Origin: Cercophora sp. LCS_1
Taxonomy: Eukaryota > Ascomycota > Sordariomycetes > Sordariales > Lasiosphaeriaceae
NCBI GenBank assembly: GCA_036250225.1
Contig: JAPZLL010000004.1
Span: 62,001 to 126,000 of the forward strand
Length of the DNA: 64,000 nt
Direction: 5' to 3'
The position numbers were made by a program, and so were the translations under genes. The notes below the pieces were generated by a model. That model saw only the letters and a list, made by a program, of their open reading frames with translations. It made no database searches and was not told the DNA's origin. Of the stretch, positions 10,901-23,983 are shown in pieces (position 1 is the stretch's first letter; the number at the start of each line of letters is the position of its first letter).

Positions 10901-13900
10901 TCTAGGGATTGGCTCACACGACTGAGACACGGGACAGAAAAGAAATACTGTATGTTGATCATAGTCACCACCGCAAAGGATCCGGTGCAGCCGGCGGGGC
11001 GCTTCCACCGGTCCAGGCCTCGCAAACCACACGGAACAATTGATGCGTCTCGCGTTGGTCAGCGAAGGGAATCTGAGCAGCAACAACGCCGTGCACTGGC
11101 ACTGACTGGCTGGAGATGAGCTCACCCCTCTCCTCCATGGGCGGCAGCAAGCAACGCGTTCTCGCCATCCGTGGCTTGGCTGATTTCGCATGTGTCCTCC
11201 TCTGGCTGTGATTGACGGACACGCTCAAGCCGCCATCCAGCTGGCGAGCACGCTTCACCGGCGCCGTGTCATGTCGGACGGGGCAGGGCAAGACGGGAAC
11301 AGCGACCGCGGCTTGGGTCCCACGCGTCAAGTGCACTGTCGGCACCGTTAGCAGTCGCGCAGTATACGTCCGTAAGGCTGGAAGGGCAAACGGGCCCTTG
11401 ATGTTTCACCACATCACCAAAGCGACGGCAGAGAGCTAGCCCTGGCCGTGGCAACGTCGGCTTCTCCTCGGCGTGGCCTCCTGCCTGAGACGAATGGGAG
11501 TGTTGCAAGCGCGATGACTTGATGTCGCGGGAGCATCGTCGTGTGTTCGCAGGCAAGCAGCACTAAAACACGCGCAGGTTTTGCCGCACCGATGACCAGC
11601 GACGCCCGAACGATTGGTGCCGATCACAGGTGGCGAGGGCCAATATAAAGGCCTTTCCAGGATATCGTTTCGTCGCCAGTCCTTGATATCCGGGCCATGG
11701 TCATGCAGAGAGCAGAAGAGCCGACGTTTGGCGCCACATTGGTGGCTTTTAGTTGGGGGTTGAGCCTCGAGGATCTGCAGCCGTGTGGTTTGAGGTCTCC
11801 CTGCACTGGCTGGCTGGAAGCACAAGGTGCTGAATAATCGTAAACCACCCCGCTTGTAACCCCTGCTGCGCCACGATCCGCGTGTTCCAGCGGACCGACC
11901 GCGCGAGTGGGGGAGACACCAGCGAGCCGTTGCTGCGATGCCAGCTGAAACCAGCAATGTTCAGACCAATCCAACGCCGGAATGGCTCCCGCCAGTTGAT
12001 GATGTGCGAATCTGCTTGCGCTTGGAAGAGAACCGGTCTGGCGGGTGACCACCAATTTGCCCCTCTGCTATGTCGGGGAATCTGACCGTTCTGCCCCAAT
12101 GTGAACGTCCCCGCTGATGGGAGAGATCGAGGCCTCCACACGTAATGCGCTGTAATATGCCGAGTCCCAGCACCGCGACCAATGTTTTAGACGGCGAGCG
12201 AGGTTGGCTTCGGTGACCTCGGCTTTCTGCTTGACTCCACTAACCTCAAGTGGTTCTCTGGTGCCTTGGCGGTGGAGTCGACAGAGCCCCGAGTTCATCG
12301 GGACTCTACTTCCCCGATGAGTATAGTCAAAACGCGTCCCATTGGAGGGTCAGGGTCGGAGAACTCTCCTACCCCAGCGTTCTGAGCGCCGAACCAAGAG
12401 CAGCGTATCCGTGATATCGGGGCGGTGAGGTCGGCAGTTGGTTCGCGGAACCCACCCGGCAAGCTCGGAAGGCGGGCCATCGGACTGCGCTCGAGTTGCG
12501 GTCTTGGCCAGCCTCATCCGAAGGCCTCCGAATATATGCTGAACACGATGAAAAGCATCGAAGTGCACAGATGGATTTCAGGCTGCCCCTTTCTCGATGG
12601 CCCTTCTTTTACTGTCTAGAGTCATTGCGTTGCCTGCGAAACGGGGCCGGCTGGCTGCGCTTGGGGTACTCTAAGGTGAAGCCCGGTCCCGGAAAGTTAC
12701 AGTGGGGCCAGCTCACCGTCCATGCAAGACATGGTAGGGCTAAGGAGCAGTGCGTGATCCTGTTGGAGCTAGGGGTGCCACCCCAAGGCTCGGACACGCG
12801 CTTGGGGCGCACGGGACTTGACGCCAGAAAAGTCTAGAGCATGGACGGTGCAATCCCACTTCGCTACAACACAAGCGGGGCGTGTTATAGCTTTGAGCCA
12901 GTCGGTGAGTACATAATGAATATGGAACGGCGTTCGTTTGGAGACAGAGCGGAGATCCGCCGCAACGGAGCAACACGCCCGTGGTTGGCGGGCCGGAGAA
13001 GGGGAAGAAAAGGGTATAGACCCTCTCGTCGAGCGGTTGTGGCCCCGTGAATCTGGGTGCCATTGGAGTCGGCAGTATCACGCTGCTGTATCGAGACGAG
13101 GTGATTTGCCTCGTAGGGTTGCCTCCACGTTTCACGCTGTAGGGCGCCCTGGCAATTCAGGCGGGGATCGGTTTCTGCAAGTGAAAGCTAGGGGCCACAA
13201 TCTTGGTCGCCGACGAAACAGGGTCCAGGGCTCAACATCGAGGTCGCCGGACTTAGGGCTTGAACCTCGCCCTGAGAGCCAACTTGGGGATGGACAATCA
13301 GAGAGCCACTATGGCTTCAATCTAACGGACGGCGGGAAACAACACGAGCGGGGATGGATCCGGGCCGATGACCACACGTCAACTCGATCAACGTGGGATG
13401 GCGACCTGAGCGTCCACTGAGTGCTGGCGAGTTTGGATTTCGGACGGCAAACGGGAAATGACATACATTGCCGCAATGCAGGAAATGTAACGGGCGACCA
13501 AGCGACCCGCGTCTTCCCATGGTGATCTCATGGGGGCGCGGCCGCCCGCCCACCACCATCGATATTAGACCAAGTGCAAGTGAGGACCGTGTGCTCGTAC
13601 AGCCAGTTTCAATAAGTCCGACGAGCCTGTCCTACTTGCGCTGGATGGGAGGGAGGAGTGGTCGCGCGCCAAACCAGCGAGGAGGAAACGGAAGCGTCGC
13701 ATGTTCCCATCGTTCCGCGAAAATCCGGAGTCGGTTGGGACAATCGGAGCCGCTGACGGCAGTTGGACGAGCCTCTTACAAGGTGCGAGTGCTGTAGGGA
13801 ACATGCGTTCAGGTATTCTTAGGCCGGATGTTTCTTGACCCGTCATGTCGTGGCCGACGAACTGATTTGTCCTGCAATACCGTAGTGCATAGTAGATCGA

Positions 13901-16900
13901 AGACCACGGCACAAGGCGAGCGGAAATGAATCGTTGCGCAGTTGCCCTTTCGGTGCTGCAGATCGGTGACGGCGAAGACGCTCCATGGGTGATGGTGATG
14001 GGGTTGTAGTCGAAGCGATGTTGCAGCTGTGACGCTGCTAGCCCAGGACGTCGACACTGAAGGCCCTTTGAATGAAGCGGGGTTGCCAAAAGGCCTTGCA
14101 GGGCTGCCCTTGCCTCGGGCGAGACAAGAAACCAATCAAGGGGACGTTGTGGATTCGTTGCTCGCGTTATCGTAGGGCTGAACGAAAAGCCATTGGGTTT
14201 TGCTGGAAAGCAAAGAACACCGGCACGCCGGCGAATACATACTTAGTTCTAGGACTCGAGCATTGTGCTCCAAAGGAAGATAGCGCATAGGGAATGCGGA
14301 ACCGTGCAAAACGATCGGAGCGAGGCGACGATATCTTTGGTGGGAATTGCAGTTGAAGCATAGGGTGCTCTCGAGTCAGTTGTGGCCGGGAGGGGAGGCG
14401 CTTGTGTGTAAGGAACACAAGAGTGCAGGGATATGCTGGGCGGGCGAGAAGGCGGCCCCGCAGCACGGTTGGTTTGCCGAGGCGTTCCAAATGACGAGGT
14501 GGGAGACGGGCGTCGAACATTTCCTACACCACAAGCTCCCAATCACAGCACCAACATCGTCCCATCTTCTACCCCTTCCAACGTGCTAACGCTTCCTATC
14601 AGAATCCTAGACCTAGCCTGCGCCGCAAGGGTCCCTGCTTCGAGGCGCCCGGCAGCACTGGTCTCGAAGATCGGAACAGCCTGTTGAGGAAGGTGCCGCT
14701 CCTGTTCCTGCCTCTTCCACTTCGCCACAACCCTGTAGGGCTCAATCCGCGTGCACGCAAACCACATCAGGCGGCATATTGCACGAGGTGAGTAGAATCT
14801 TTGTCAGCTGGGGTGAGTGAAAATGGGAAAATAGGCTGTTGTGCACAGGGGAGGGTAATAAATCCGGGGCGAGAGTTCTGCCGTGTGTGCGTCACCCAGG
14901 CGTTTGGCCAGTCGCAGCGATGCCATCAAAAAATCCCACAGGGCAACCAGAAAACGGTGACGGGTGCGGGCGCGTGGGCGCGGGGCGGCATTGGGCTCCC
15001 GCAAAGAGCAAGGGCTTGAAATGGAAACAGGCCTGCAACAAAGAATGATGTGCGATGCCGTCCCGTCTCCCGCGGGCTGCCACGAGTTGACCTCCGGCCT
15101 CGTCGAGATCCGACGCAAGGCAAGGTAAAAATAATCGACACCACCCACAAGCGAGTTATTCCTGTGCAATATTACCCGTTCCCCCTCCGATCGCCCCCAG
15201 ACACAGACACACGCACACGCAGACATACATCCGGCTTCTACGCGGCATTGCTCAGGGCATGCAGACGCAGACAGCGCGCTTTTCTGGCCCGCGCAGCGGA
15301 GCAATCAAATCGCACCGTTGAGGAAGGAGTGACATGGCATTTGATGGAGATGCCAACTTGGGCAACCCGAGCAAATGCCCGCGCATCGCAGTCGGCGCTG
15401 TCCAGAGCAGTTGAACTCGTGCAGTGCATACCGCAACAGATACGTTGTGGAATTGTCTTGCGGACTCGAGGGAGCTCGGTGCTTCGTGGTCAGTCGATCC
15501 ATTACCAGGTGATATCACGGCCCGTGGAGCCTAGTGCTGGGAACCTAGCTTGCCTGATAGGGCTGGCTCTCGCTCCTCGGCATTTTTACTCATGGGGACG
15601 AAACTTTTGAGCGAACCCAAAGTGGCCTTGGTAAGCGGGTGAGTAAGAGACGAGTCCAAGGATGCCGTCTTACGGCGTGTTGTGTCTTGGCACCTCAACT
15701 TTTCCCTCTGAGCACGCCTCAACGCAGACGAGGACGATGACGACGGCGAGGATGCCCTTTCCTGCTATCGATCTGGGTAGTGGACAGAATCCTGTGTCTC
15801 CGAACAGCTATGTCCTGTTCAGGTTGATGCCACCACGATTGCACCGGGAATGTGGGGGTGCGCCGCTCGAGCATCCATCCTGCCATCCATCCTGCACTGT
15901 TCTGCGTTGACGTTCCAAGAAGACACCATATGGTCAAGGTCATATATCCCTCCCTTCAGCCAGATTGCAGCCCAGAGATACGAATACGTCGATTTTGGCA
16001 GGCGTCTCGCCCAAGCACATGGTGCGGCGCTATGCGCTTCGCGGTGGAACCCGGCCAAGACCACGGCGAACTCGCACGGCGACCTGGACGGAGGCAGACG
16101 GTGGAGAGAGACGCATGTTCTAGGCAGAGGCAGCAGCGGGGCTTCGGTGGGCAAGATCAAGGCCAATAAACTAAGAACAAGGAGTCCATGGTTGGCACGA
16201 CAGACAACGTTCATTATTTCCTCGCTCGTGGCCTTGCGAACACACTGATCTATCATTGTCAAATTCCATTGGGGTCGTCCAAATGGGATTGATGCGATCC
16301 ATCGAGAAAACGGTCCTCGCGACGGCCCCCCCTGAAAGGCAATTGGGTAAGATCGGAACTAGTACCGCACCTGAACCTGGCGAGCTCATCTCCACGTTGC
16401 CGCGGTATTACACCCGGGGGGGTTTCTGGAGCGGGGAAGGTAGGGCTGTTTTCAACAAGAAATCCATCTGTTGTGTGGCTGGGAGGAAAAGAACTGGCTG
16501 CTGTCCTCGCAAGGCCAAACAGGGCACCGGGTCCAATTCACACAACCCCGTTCCGATGTCACTCCAATGTGTTGCTCGCCTCCCCGCAGCCCCTGGGCGG
16601 TCCCTGCCTCTGCTGGCCGCTCATTGCATCTGCGGTGGGGCACCGCCCAGTGGCCGCACACCCAATCCCCCCTGGGACACACCCTCCCACCGTGCCTGTG
16701 TCTCGCGCTGTGTCCCTGCAAGAGTAAACAGTGCGGTCGCTCGTCGAGACAGGACTACGTAAATAAGGTGACCGAGATGGCCCGCGTGCTGCGCGGGAAC
16801 TGCTCAAATTTCACCGAATTTGCTAACTTTCCGCCTTAGTCAGAGACGTCAGCCCATCTGGTTTTGCGATCCCGACGGGGTGAATCCGTTGTCTGTGGTG

Positions 16901-17450
16901 GGAAGGATGGACGCGGAGTACACAGTGTGCACGTACTGGATACTTTGGGTTGCACACCCACCAGAAGGGTGCGGATATGCATGCCCCACCTTGGTTTGAG
17001 GAAGGGCTGAAGACGGGCAGGTTGGGTGGATGTAACCGTCTCGCAAGGCAAGATGGAAGGGATTGAGGTACTTTGACGACCACGGTCTCGATGTACCCCC
17101 TCGTTCCCCCTGCAATGTCTCTCCCCCAGGAAATGTTCGAAAGCGTCTTCATAATACCCACACGCTTCGCACGCACCCAAATTCCGAGGACTCCCACCTC
17201 CTTCTCTTGCTCTTGCAGGGAACGCTGTGTTGGAATCGTCATTCCCTCTTTCCACCAGCTCTCTAACGTCCACGGACACAGAGAACCAGCGCATCGCCAT
17301 CGCCGAAGAGCATCATCCCAGAGCAACGCATCACGGAGCTTCCAGGCTCGCTCTGCAGCAAAGCCAGAATGCTGGTTGCCCGCTAGACTCTGTCGAGACG
17401 ACTGCGCAGCCAACTGGCGACAGGACTTGACTTTCTTCGGCTGACAGTGG
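7901..17450. other. Long GC-rich gene-free stretch
   Basis: About 9.5 kb in which all six frames hold open runs of only 60-250 codons that shadow each other. No family motif, no signal peptide followed by a credible domain, and no matched donor/acceptor chain was found. A GGT/GTT triplet run lies at about 10089-10116 and a duplicated GTACAGTAC element at 8319-8346. The DNA is GC-rich by eye and not AT-rich, so it does not look like a repeat-induced-point-mutation relic. It may be upstream regulatory DNA or non-coding transcript for the zinc-finger gene that follows, but nothing in the sequence proves this. Confidence 0.45.
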
Positions 17451-18072
17451 GTGGTTGAGATTTGGTGGGTCCACCACCACTGCATCGGTTTCGTACCTCC
17501 GTTCGCTCCTCGTCGTGTTCCCGGGCTGAATACCCCTCCCGACCCAGCCGTGGCCCTACCGAACGCCTCTGGCAACGCTTGGCAGCCACCCTACGCAGTA
17601 TACCTACCCAGACACTCGCCCCCAGACACGGCGGCCCCCATCGATGCTCTTGACGACCAGTCGACCGATCTGTCGTAGCGGAAAAGCAGCGTCCTCGGCC
17701 CTGTGCTCCTGACCTGACCTTATTCTTATTACCTCGATCCTCCCGCACCTCGTTGGTGGCTTCCGTGCCCGAGTGCATACCCCTGCAGCCTTTCAGGTCC
17801 AGTGTGTCGGCAACACCGAGTCCCGCCAAACAAGACGTGCCAGGAAGCTTCGAATTGGCTCGCGCGCCTGCAACCGTCTAGGTGCAGACGTCACCACCCA
17901 TCTTCGCTCTTGGGTCCTAGTGTCGCGCCGCCAACCTCGGCTTCAGCTACCCCGTGCAGGGCCGCTGGTGGCAAGGCGGTCGATTCGCCCTACGATTCAG
18001 CTGCCCCTCCTCACATCAACATCCCGCCGCCCTGCCGACGACCGTCACCGAGCACCACCAAGCCTCGCCGTC
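17451..18072 (+). promoter_or_regulatory. Probable promoter and long 5' leader of the zinc-finger gene
   Basis: Pyrimidine- and CCA-rich sequence directly before the ATG at 18073. The frame of the downstream gene stays open back to about 17773, but no ATG lies in it before 18073. Several out-of-frame ATGs are present, so a long leader with upstream reading frames is possible. No TATA box was identified with confidence. Confidence 0.4.
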
Positions 18073-20091
18073 ATGGCGATCCCAATCCAAGCGCAGCCCC
18101 GGTATGGGGTCCGGGATTTCGACAATGCACCGCTCCCATCCATATCTACTCGCGATGAAGGCGGTTTCGGAAGACATTTTGGAGCCCCAAATCGCATCCC
18201 GTTCAGCGACAATCTCTCCCCTTCGGCAGCCTCTAATCCCATGGCCATTCGCGGCGCCGATACTATGGGATATATTCCCCCGCCCCTCCCTCCTCCGCGC
18301 TTTGCTCCCGTTGGTGATCAACCGACCGACCCAGCGTTCCGTCACTTCAACGAGAGGCCGCGGGATCACAACAGCCCGCTAAGTGACTCCTTCGGGATGA
18401 GCTTTGAGCGGCGTGACATGTCATTCAAGCGAGACTTTCCTCTTGACGAGGGATACCAAAGTGTCGGCAGCTTCAGGTGCGCACCAGTCGCGCTGGCTTC
18501 TTTTCCGGCCAGGAACTAACCCCCTTTGCGCAGATCTACCGAGTTTCCCCCTCCCTTTGGGCTCCGAAGCATCGATCAGTTTCGCCAGAGTGCTATTGAT
18601 AGCTCCATGCTCAGCAAACTGAACAGGCCCGCTCGACGATCCAACCTCAGCGCCTCGGTCAACGATCTGCCCCAGTCCCGCCCGAATCACACGCGTATTA
18701 GCACCATCTCGCTCCCCCACAGGTCAAAACAACAACCGTTTCTGGATACGACTCTGACACGATCACCAGCCCCCATGTCGGCTGTGTCTCCATTTAGCCA
18801 GGCCAGCTCGGGCGCCATGGACTACCGATCACCAATTGGCTCTGAAATGGGTGATTTCGAGAAGTCACCCATCCCACGAACGCGACGGACGAACAGCGGT
18901 TCGGTGCCCGATGATGTGACGGTTGCAAGCTCTGAGACCCGCGACGATGAAACAGACTTTCCAATGGAGAGGGAGCGCATGCGTACTCTCAACATTGAGG
19001 ATCAGTGGAGAGACCGGGACCGGGAAAGGGAGAATGAGTACTGTCAAATCGGCCAGAAGCGAAGGGCTTCGTCCCCGCCCGGAGACGACATGCCCCTTCC
19101 CAGTGACCCGCTGAGGAGAAGAGAGGGTCTTTTATCCCGTGGCTCGCCAACTCCTCGCTTGACTGTGATACCTCAGGGCTCCGTCTCAAGCGTATCCTCG
19201 GCTAGCCGAAGCAACAGCTATACCAGCAACCTGACAACGAGCAGCATGACCAGCATGGGCTCTTTTGGGCGCCGCTCTCCCAACGGCTTGTCTCCGAACG
19301 GACTGTCGCCCACCGATCCGCACGGTCATAGCCCGTACGCAACGCCTATCAGTTCTGCGACTTCCCCTCGTTCGACACTTGGCCGCTCCATTGCGCTTCA
19401 ATCACCCCACCAACGCACACTGAGCGAGCAAACTATGGTGGGCCAGAGCAATCGAGCGATGGCATCCCCGCGCAAGCTTGCTGAAATCCCCAAGAACGCC
19501 AGCAGTCTCGTTGCGGCCAAGATGAAGGGGCCATACATGTGCGAGTGCTGCCCGAAGAAACCAAAGAAATTTGAAACAGAAGACGAGCTCAAGTACGTCG
19601 CTCGTTATCGAGCCGGTTTGCCATGCTGACATCAAACCAACAGGATCCACGAGGCGGAGAAGCAGTATGAATGCTCCTTCTGCGGTAACCGTTTCAAGAA
19701 CAAGAACGAGGCCGAGCGTCACCAGAACTCGCTGCACGTGCGGCGGCACAGCTGGTCCTGTTCGGCGCTTACCGGCTACGAGAGAGCATTCCACGATAGC
19801 ACCACGAAGCCCGGTGAGGCAGACACTTGTGGATACTGCGGTGACGAGTTCCCAAGGTCTGGCCGCAACCAGGCTGGTCCCTTCATCACGGACCAGGATT
19901 GGGAAGACCGGATTCGACATCTCCAGGACGTCCACAAGTTCCGCGAGTGCAACTCGAGCAAGAAGTTCTACCGCGCAGACCACTTCCGCCAGCACCTCAA
20001 GCATAGTCACGCTGGGACGAGCGGCAAGTGGACCAACATGCTGGAAAATGCATGCATGATGGAAGAAGACCCGCCGGTTGCGGCGAGGTAA
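18073..20091 (+). CDS. C2H2 zinc-finger protein, 636 aa, three exons
   Basis: Exons 18073-18476, 18534-19592 and 19644-20091 join in phase to 636 codons plus stop; both introns (57 and 51 bp) are GT-AG. Residues 1 to about 460 are disordered, rich in Ser, Pro and Arg, with many SP/RSP motifs that could be phosphorylation sites. The C-terminal third holds the zinc-binding part: a Cys-rich start (YMCECCPKK, about 467), then a clear C2H2 finger (YECSFCGNRF...HQNSLH, about 496-519), a C-x2-C unit (DTCGYCGDEF) ending in HLQDVH, and a final finger-like unit ending in HLKHSH near 614. The layout fits a fungal nuclear regulator; no specific orthologue is claimed. It is preceded by the 17-kb gene-free region, a common setting for developmental regulators. 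Confidence 0.88.
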
Positions 20092-22439
20092 GGGTTACGC
20101 GGCTGCATTTTGGGGGTGCCAGGACGGACAAAAGCGAAGGTTGCCAGGGATTGCAGCGCCAGCACCACGACGTTGACGCACTTGTTTTCAGCATATCCGT
20201 ATGGGACTACGGCCATTTTCACTGAGGGCATCGGCGTTTTATCTTTGTATTTTGCGACTGCATTGGTTGTTACGAAAATTTGTCGCTCGATTGATCGCGT
20301 GAGCGAAGGCGCACTGGGCTCGGCAAGGTTTGGAGCGATACATCTTTTCCAAATGGGACAGTTTCGAATAGTGGAGGTCATCGGCATTGGGTTGCGTCTG
20401 AAAAGCCGTGTGTGGCAGTGGCACAGCATGTGAGGGACTGAGGGTCAATGCTGGAAGTTCTGGAGGATGGAGACCTTTCAACGATGCGATGTTGAGATTA
20501 TGCGGCGACGATGTTAGCACCAAATTGGTGGCCTTGCGACAAACAATCGATATCCTCATTCCAACTCCGCTGTGGTGATACGTGGCAGTGTGTTTCTCGG
20601 AGCCAACCTCGGATGGTCGTGAGTTGTTGGAGGCGACGCCTTGCTGGTTCGATTCGGTTGTTAGCGGCACTGGTCCCCGATCGACTTCACCCTTGTTGTT
20701 CACTGGTCCCGGACTTTGGTCGCTGCTCGCCTAACCGGTTGCGAGCCTTGCAGGAGCGGACGGGGCTGCCAATTCGGCAGAGACAAGATTTGAGCGCGTT
20801 ATTCCGTTCCGCTCGATGGCGCCATGCAAGATGTCGCTCCTCCTCCCGCCTTCCTGTTTGCGGTTCCCGCGGTGTCATGCTGTGTCCGGATTTGCCGCCG
20901 CCCTGGAAGCTTGCAGGTGCGGGTCGATTGATAATGGATGCGTCCCCTACGACTTTGCTTGCTCAGCCTGCAGAATCCGACTGCATGCCGAGCCATCTCG
21001 TGGACCAATGGCAATGTGTGCGACTCGGCAACTGTTGAGCGTTGAGTGGTTGCCGTGGGAGCAGGCCCTCATGCCCGACATCGTCGTCAATGTGTGTGTG
21101 TGTTGGGCATCTCCGCTTCAGTGACGACGTCAGACTCACACTTTGATGGGGGTCATCTGCACCTGGGACTGGCTCTTGCGCCCTTACCCACTCGCCATCC
21201 AAACCATCGGGTCGACTAGTTTTGGCCCCACTACCGATGAGAGAAGTTGATTGGGTTGCTGGTCTAAAACAACACTTTTTGCGGTCTGCGTTACGTTCTG
21301 TGCTTCACCGTGACGCCAATGACAGGACGGGCAGCACGCCACCCCCACCGCTGGAGCGAAGCCCTCTCTTGGACAAAATTCACGACATTGAACGGTCTGT
21401 AGTCAAAGCACTTGTTTCTTGGCGGCTGTTGTTGGCTTTAGAGGTGCATCGGTCAAGATTTCTGCGGTCATTTTTGAGGCGGTTGGCACGGATTGGTTTT
21501 CTTGGTTCTGCCAGTAGTACCTGGGGCGGTCTTACTGGGGTGGTCTCACTGCGAACGAACGCATTTTGGTGCGCTGCGCTGCTTTGCTGCTTTCCTGCTC
21601 TGTTGGCCGGACGGATACCCACGCAAGGCGGATGGATGGAACGGGTGGCTTTATATTCACGCCAGTTTGGCGACATGTTTTACCGCGTCTGACTTTTTTT
21701 GGTGGGCAAAGGGGCGACAACAGGTGACGACGTGAATGAGGTGTGGAGAAAAGGAAGAATCGAACCATATAGCATATTTAATGGAAGTTGTTTGACACTA
21801 AACGATCATTGAAGACCGAACATAAACGCGTTGGTCGTCACAGCCGCCGACGTCATGTTTTTTTTTATCACGAGCCTACGGATACTGGACGTGGAATTGT
21901 GACAAGTGACAAAAGTTTTGCCGGGAAGGTGTTTGAAACGTGGGAAGACACAAGTTCCTCGCCGCTCGGCCTTGTCAAGAGATCGGGCCCGCCAAGTAGC
22001 CGACACAGGAAAGATCCAAACAAAAAAAGTCACTCGTGTACCACTGGCGAGGATGTACCACTCTCAAGCACAGGCTGTCATTCCAAATTTCAAGGCATTA
22101 AGTCATTTAGAAGAACTTGTGAAGTATGATGTATACCACTTTGAGAACTCAACCACTCGACCAGTGAAAAACTTGATGACTCGATGCGTCTCACCTTGTT
22201 GAATGGAGGCACCTTTTCTGTCCACGCCTTGCCAAGCCTTCCAGCCTCGGCTGGCCAGGTGACTCCGCCGGTTTTACCCCGCACCCCGCCAAACCCAAAA
22301 AAACTTTGGTGGGGTAGACACAAGCCAAAGCAAAGCTCTGGTCGAAAAAAAAAAAGGTTCGAGCTCGACCTATTTAAATTTACTTGATTTTCCCAGATCT
22401 TTCCCCCAGGATCAACGAGAAGTCCGGACGGCAGGCGAG
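20092..22439. other. Intergenic between zinc-finger gene and YVH1
   Basis: No gene supported. Frames of up to 175 codons on either strand have no domain content. The left end should carry the 3' untranslated region of the zinc-finger gene and the right end the YVH1 promoter, including the TATA-like box at 22371. Confidence 0.45.
22371..22378 (+). promoter_or_regulatory. TATA-like box upstream of YVH1
   Basis: TATTTAAA lies about 62 bases before the YVH1 start codon, after a poly-A tract. Position and sequence fit a core promoter element; no further support. Confidence 0.35.
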
Positions 22440-23588
22440 ATGGCGTTGAACCGGATCAACGGGAGAGAGGAGCTCTATGTCGGAGGGTACGTTGCTTTTG
22501 ACTTGTTAGAGGTGGTTGTTGAAACTAACGGGAACAGCGTCTTTGCTCTCCGCCGGGCGTCGCTCATTCGCGAACACAAGATCACGCATATCCTCTCGGT
22601 CATCAAATACTCCCTCGAGGAAATCAAGGACATGGGCGACGTATACCAGGGTATTCAGCACATGAGCGTTGACGTGGATGATATGGAGGATGAGGATATC
22701 CTGGCCCATTTGCCAAAGATGGTGCGGTTCATCGAGAGGGGGTTATATGGCACCATTGATGGGGGATCCAGCAGTGGGGGAGATGCCGATGAAATCACGC
22801 CTGCGACGGAGAGCAGTTCAGCACCTGGAGCGGTCCTGGTTCATTGTGCCATGGGAAAGAGCAGGAGTGTCTCGGCCGTGGTGGCATACCTGCTGTGGAA
22901 ACACCCGCATCGATTTGGTCGGGCGGATCCCACGACGAGCGCTTACGATGCTGTTATGAAGGCCGTAACGTGGGTCAGGCAGACAAGGCCGATTGCCGAG
23001 CCGAATGAGGGCTTCATGAAGCAGTTGGAGCTGTGGTGGGAGATGGGGTCTCCGGCCCTGAGTGACGATGCGGTGGAGAAAGACGTAAAGTATCAGAGGT
23101 GGCTTTACAAGCGGGAGGTGGACGATGCGGCGAGGGTCGGACGAGCACCAGACTGGATTCGTTTCGAGGACGAGGAGGACAATAGCGAGGCGCAGGGAGG
23201 GAGGGAGTTGAGGTGCAAGAAATGCCGGAGGGTGTTGGTCAACGAAAAGTTCATCGTGCCACACCAGGGACGGGGCAACAAGGAGAGGGCCGACTGTGGG
23301 CACGTCTTCGTTGAGGCGCTCTCGTGGATGAAGAGCACACTGGAGGCGGGCGAGTTGGACGGGAGGCTGGTCTGTCCGAATGAGAAGTGCGGCGCTTCGA
23401 TTGGGAGGTATGCGTGGCAGGGGTTCAAGTGCAGTTGTGGTGATTGGATCGCGCCGGCGTTCTCGCTACAGAAGAGCAAAGTCGATGAGGTCGTCACGAA
23501 GCCGAAGGGTGTCGGAACCGGTCTCGGGGCAATGGCCGCCATGGGCATCCGGATGCCGCCCAGCGCAGGGAGGCAGGGGAATCTATGA
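22440..23588 (+). CDS. yvh1: YVH1-type dual-specificity protein phosphatase, 365 aa
   Basis: Exons 22440-22486 and 22538-23588. The 51-bp GT-AG intron (22487-22537) has no stop and a length divisible by three, so an unspliced frame also reads through. I splice it because removal gives the conserved 'ELYVGGVFALR' start of this family. The phosphatase domain carries the active-site signature HCAMGKSRS (Cys about 119, Arg about 125). The C-terminus (from about residue 245) has the YVH1 zinc-binding module: a CKKC pair, DCGHVFVEALSWM, CPNEKC and a final CSCGDW. In yeast Yvh1 uses this module in late 60S ribosome maturation (Mrt4 release), so a dual role in phosphatase signalling and ribosome assembly is expected from family knowledge. 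The insert between about 85 and 112 is Gly/Ser rich. The start codon sits 2.3 kb from the upstream gene. Confidence 0.93.
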   Translation: MALNRINGREELYVGGYVAFDLLEVVVETNGNSVFALRRASLIREHKITHILSVIKYSLEEIKDMGDVYQGIQHMSVDVDDMEDEDILAHLPKMVRFIERGLYGTIDGGSSSGGDADEITPATESSSAPGAVLVHCAMGKSRSVSAVVAYLLWKHPHRFGRADPTTSAYDAVMKAVTWVRQTRPIAEPNEGFMKQLELWWEMGSPALSDDAVEKDVKYQRWLYKREVDDAARVGRAPDWIRFEDEEDNSEAQGGRELRCKKCRRVLVNEKFIVPHQGRGNKERADCGHVFVEALSWMKSTLEAGELDGRLVCPNEKCGASIGRYAWQGFKCSCGDWIAPAFSLQKSKVDEVVTKPKGVGTGLGAMAAMGIRMPPSAGRQGNL

Positions 23589-23962
23589 CCTGACGATTTT
23601 TTATTTTTTTTTATCTCACTGCACAGGATTCATTCTTGAAACCAAGTCAAACGGCTGCGATCCTCAAGAGGATTTTGAGCGGCCGCGACACTGCTGGCGG
23701 CCGAAATCCGCCATCAAAACACCTTACCCAACCCGCGAGCCGCGCATGACGGGCCAGGGAGCGGACGCGCCGAAGCACAGCACGGTTCAGCGCACAGTGT
23801 GGACGCCTGGCGATGCTGACTTGCTCACCCCGGTGAGGGGTGTCGCCCTAGTATACCCCAGGCCGGAGCTCGAGCCCTCCAATTTTCCCCTTGGCATCGC
23901 CACGGGCCGTTCATCGGCGGGGTTCCGTGGCGGCCCAAGGAAGGGCTGAAGTGCCCTGGCTA

Positions 23963-23983
23963 GCTGGCTGGCTGGCTGGCTGG
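23963..23983. repeat. (GCTG)n tetranucleotide run
   Basis: Five perfect copies about 375 bases downstream of the YVH1 stop. A similar run recurs at 28678-28697. Confidence 0.85.

Noticed and set aside
16823..17575. Minus-strand frame of 250 codons.
   Set aside because: No motif, mixed composition, overlapped by equal-length frames on the plus strand. Chance frame in GC-rich DNA.
22346..22360. GGTTCGAGCTCGACC, resembling a tRNA B-box.
   Set aside because: No acceptor stem, D-arm or anticodon arm can be built around it. No tRNA was found in the window.
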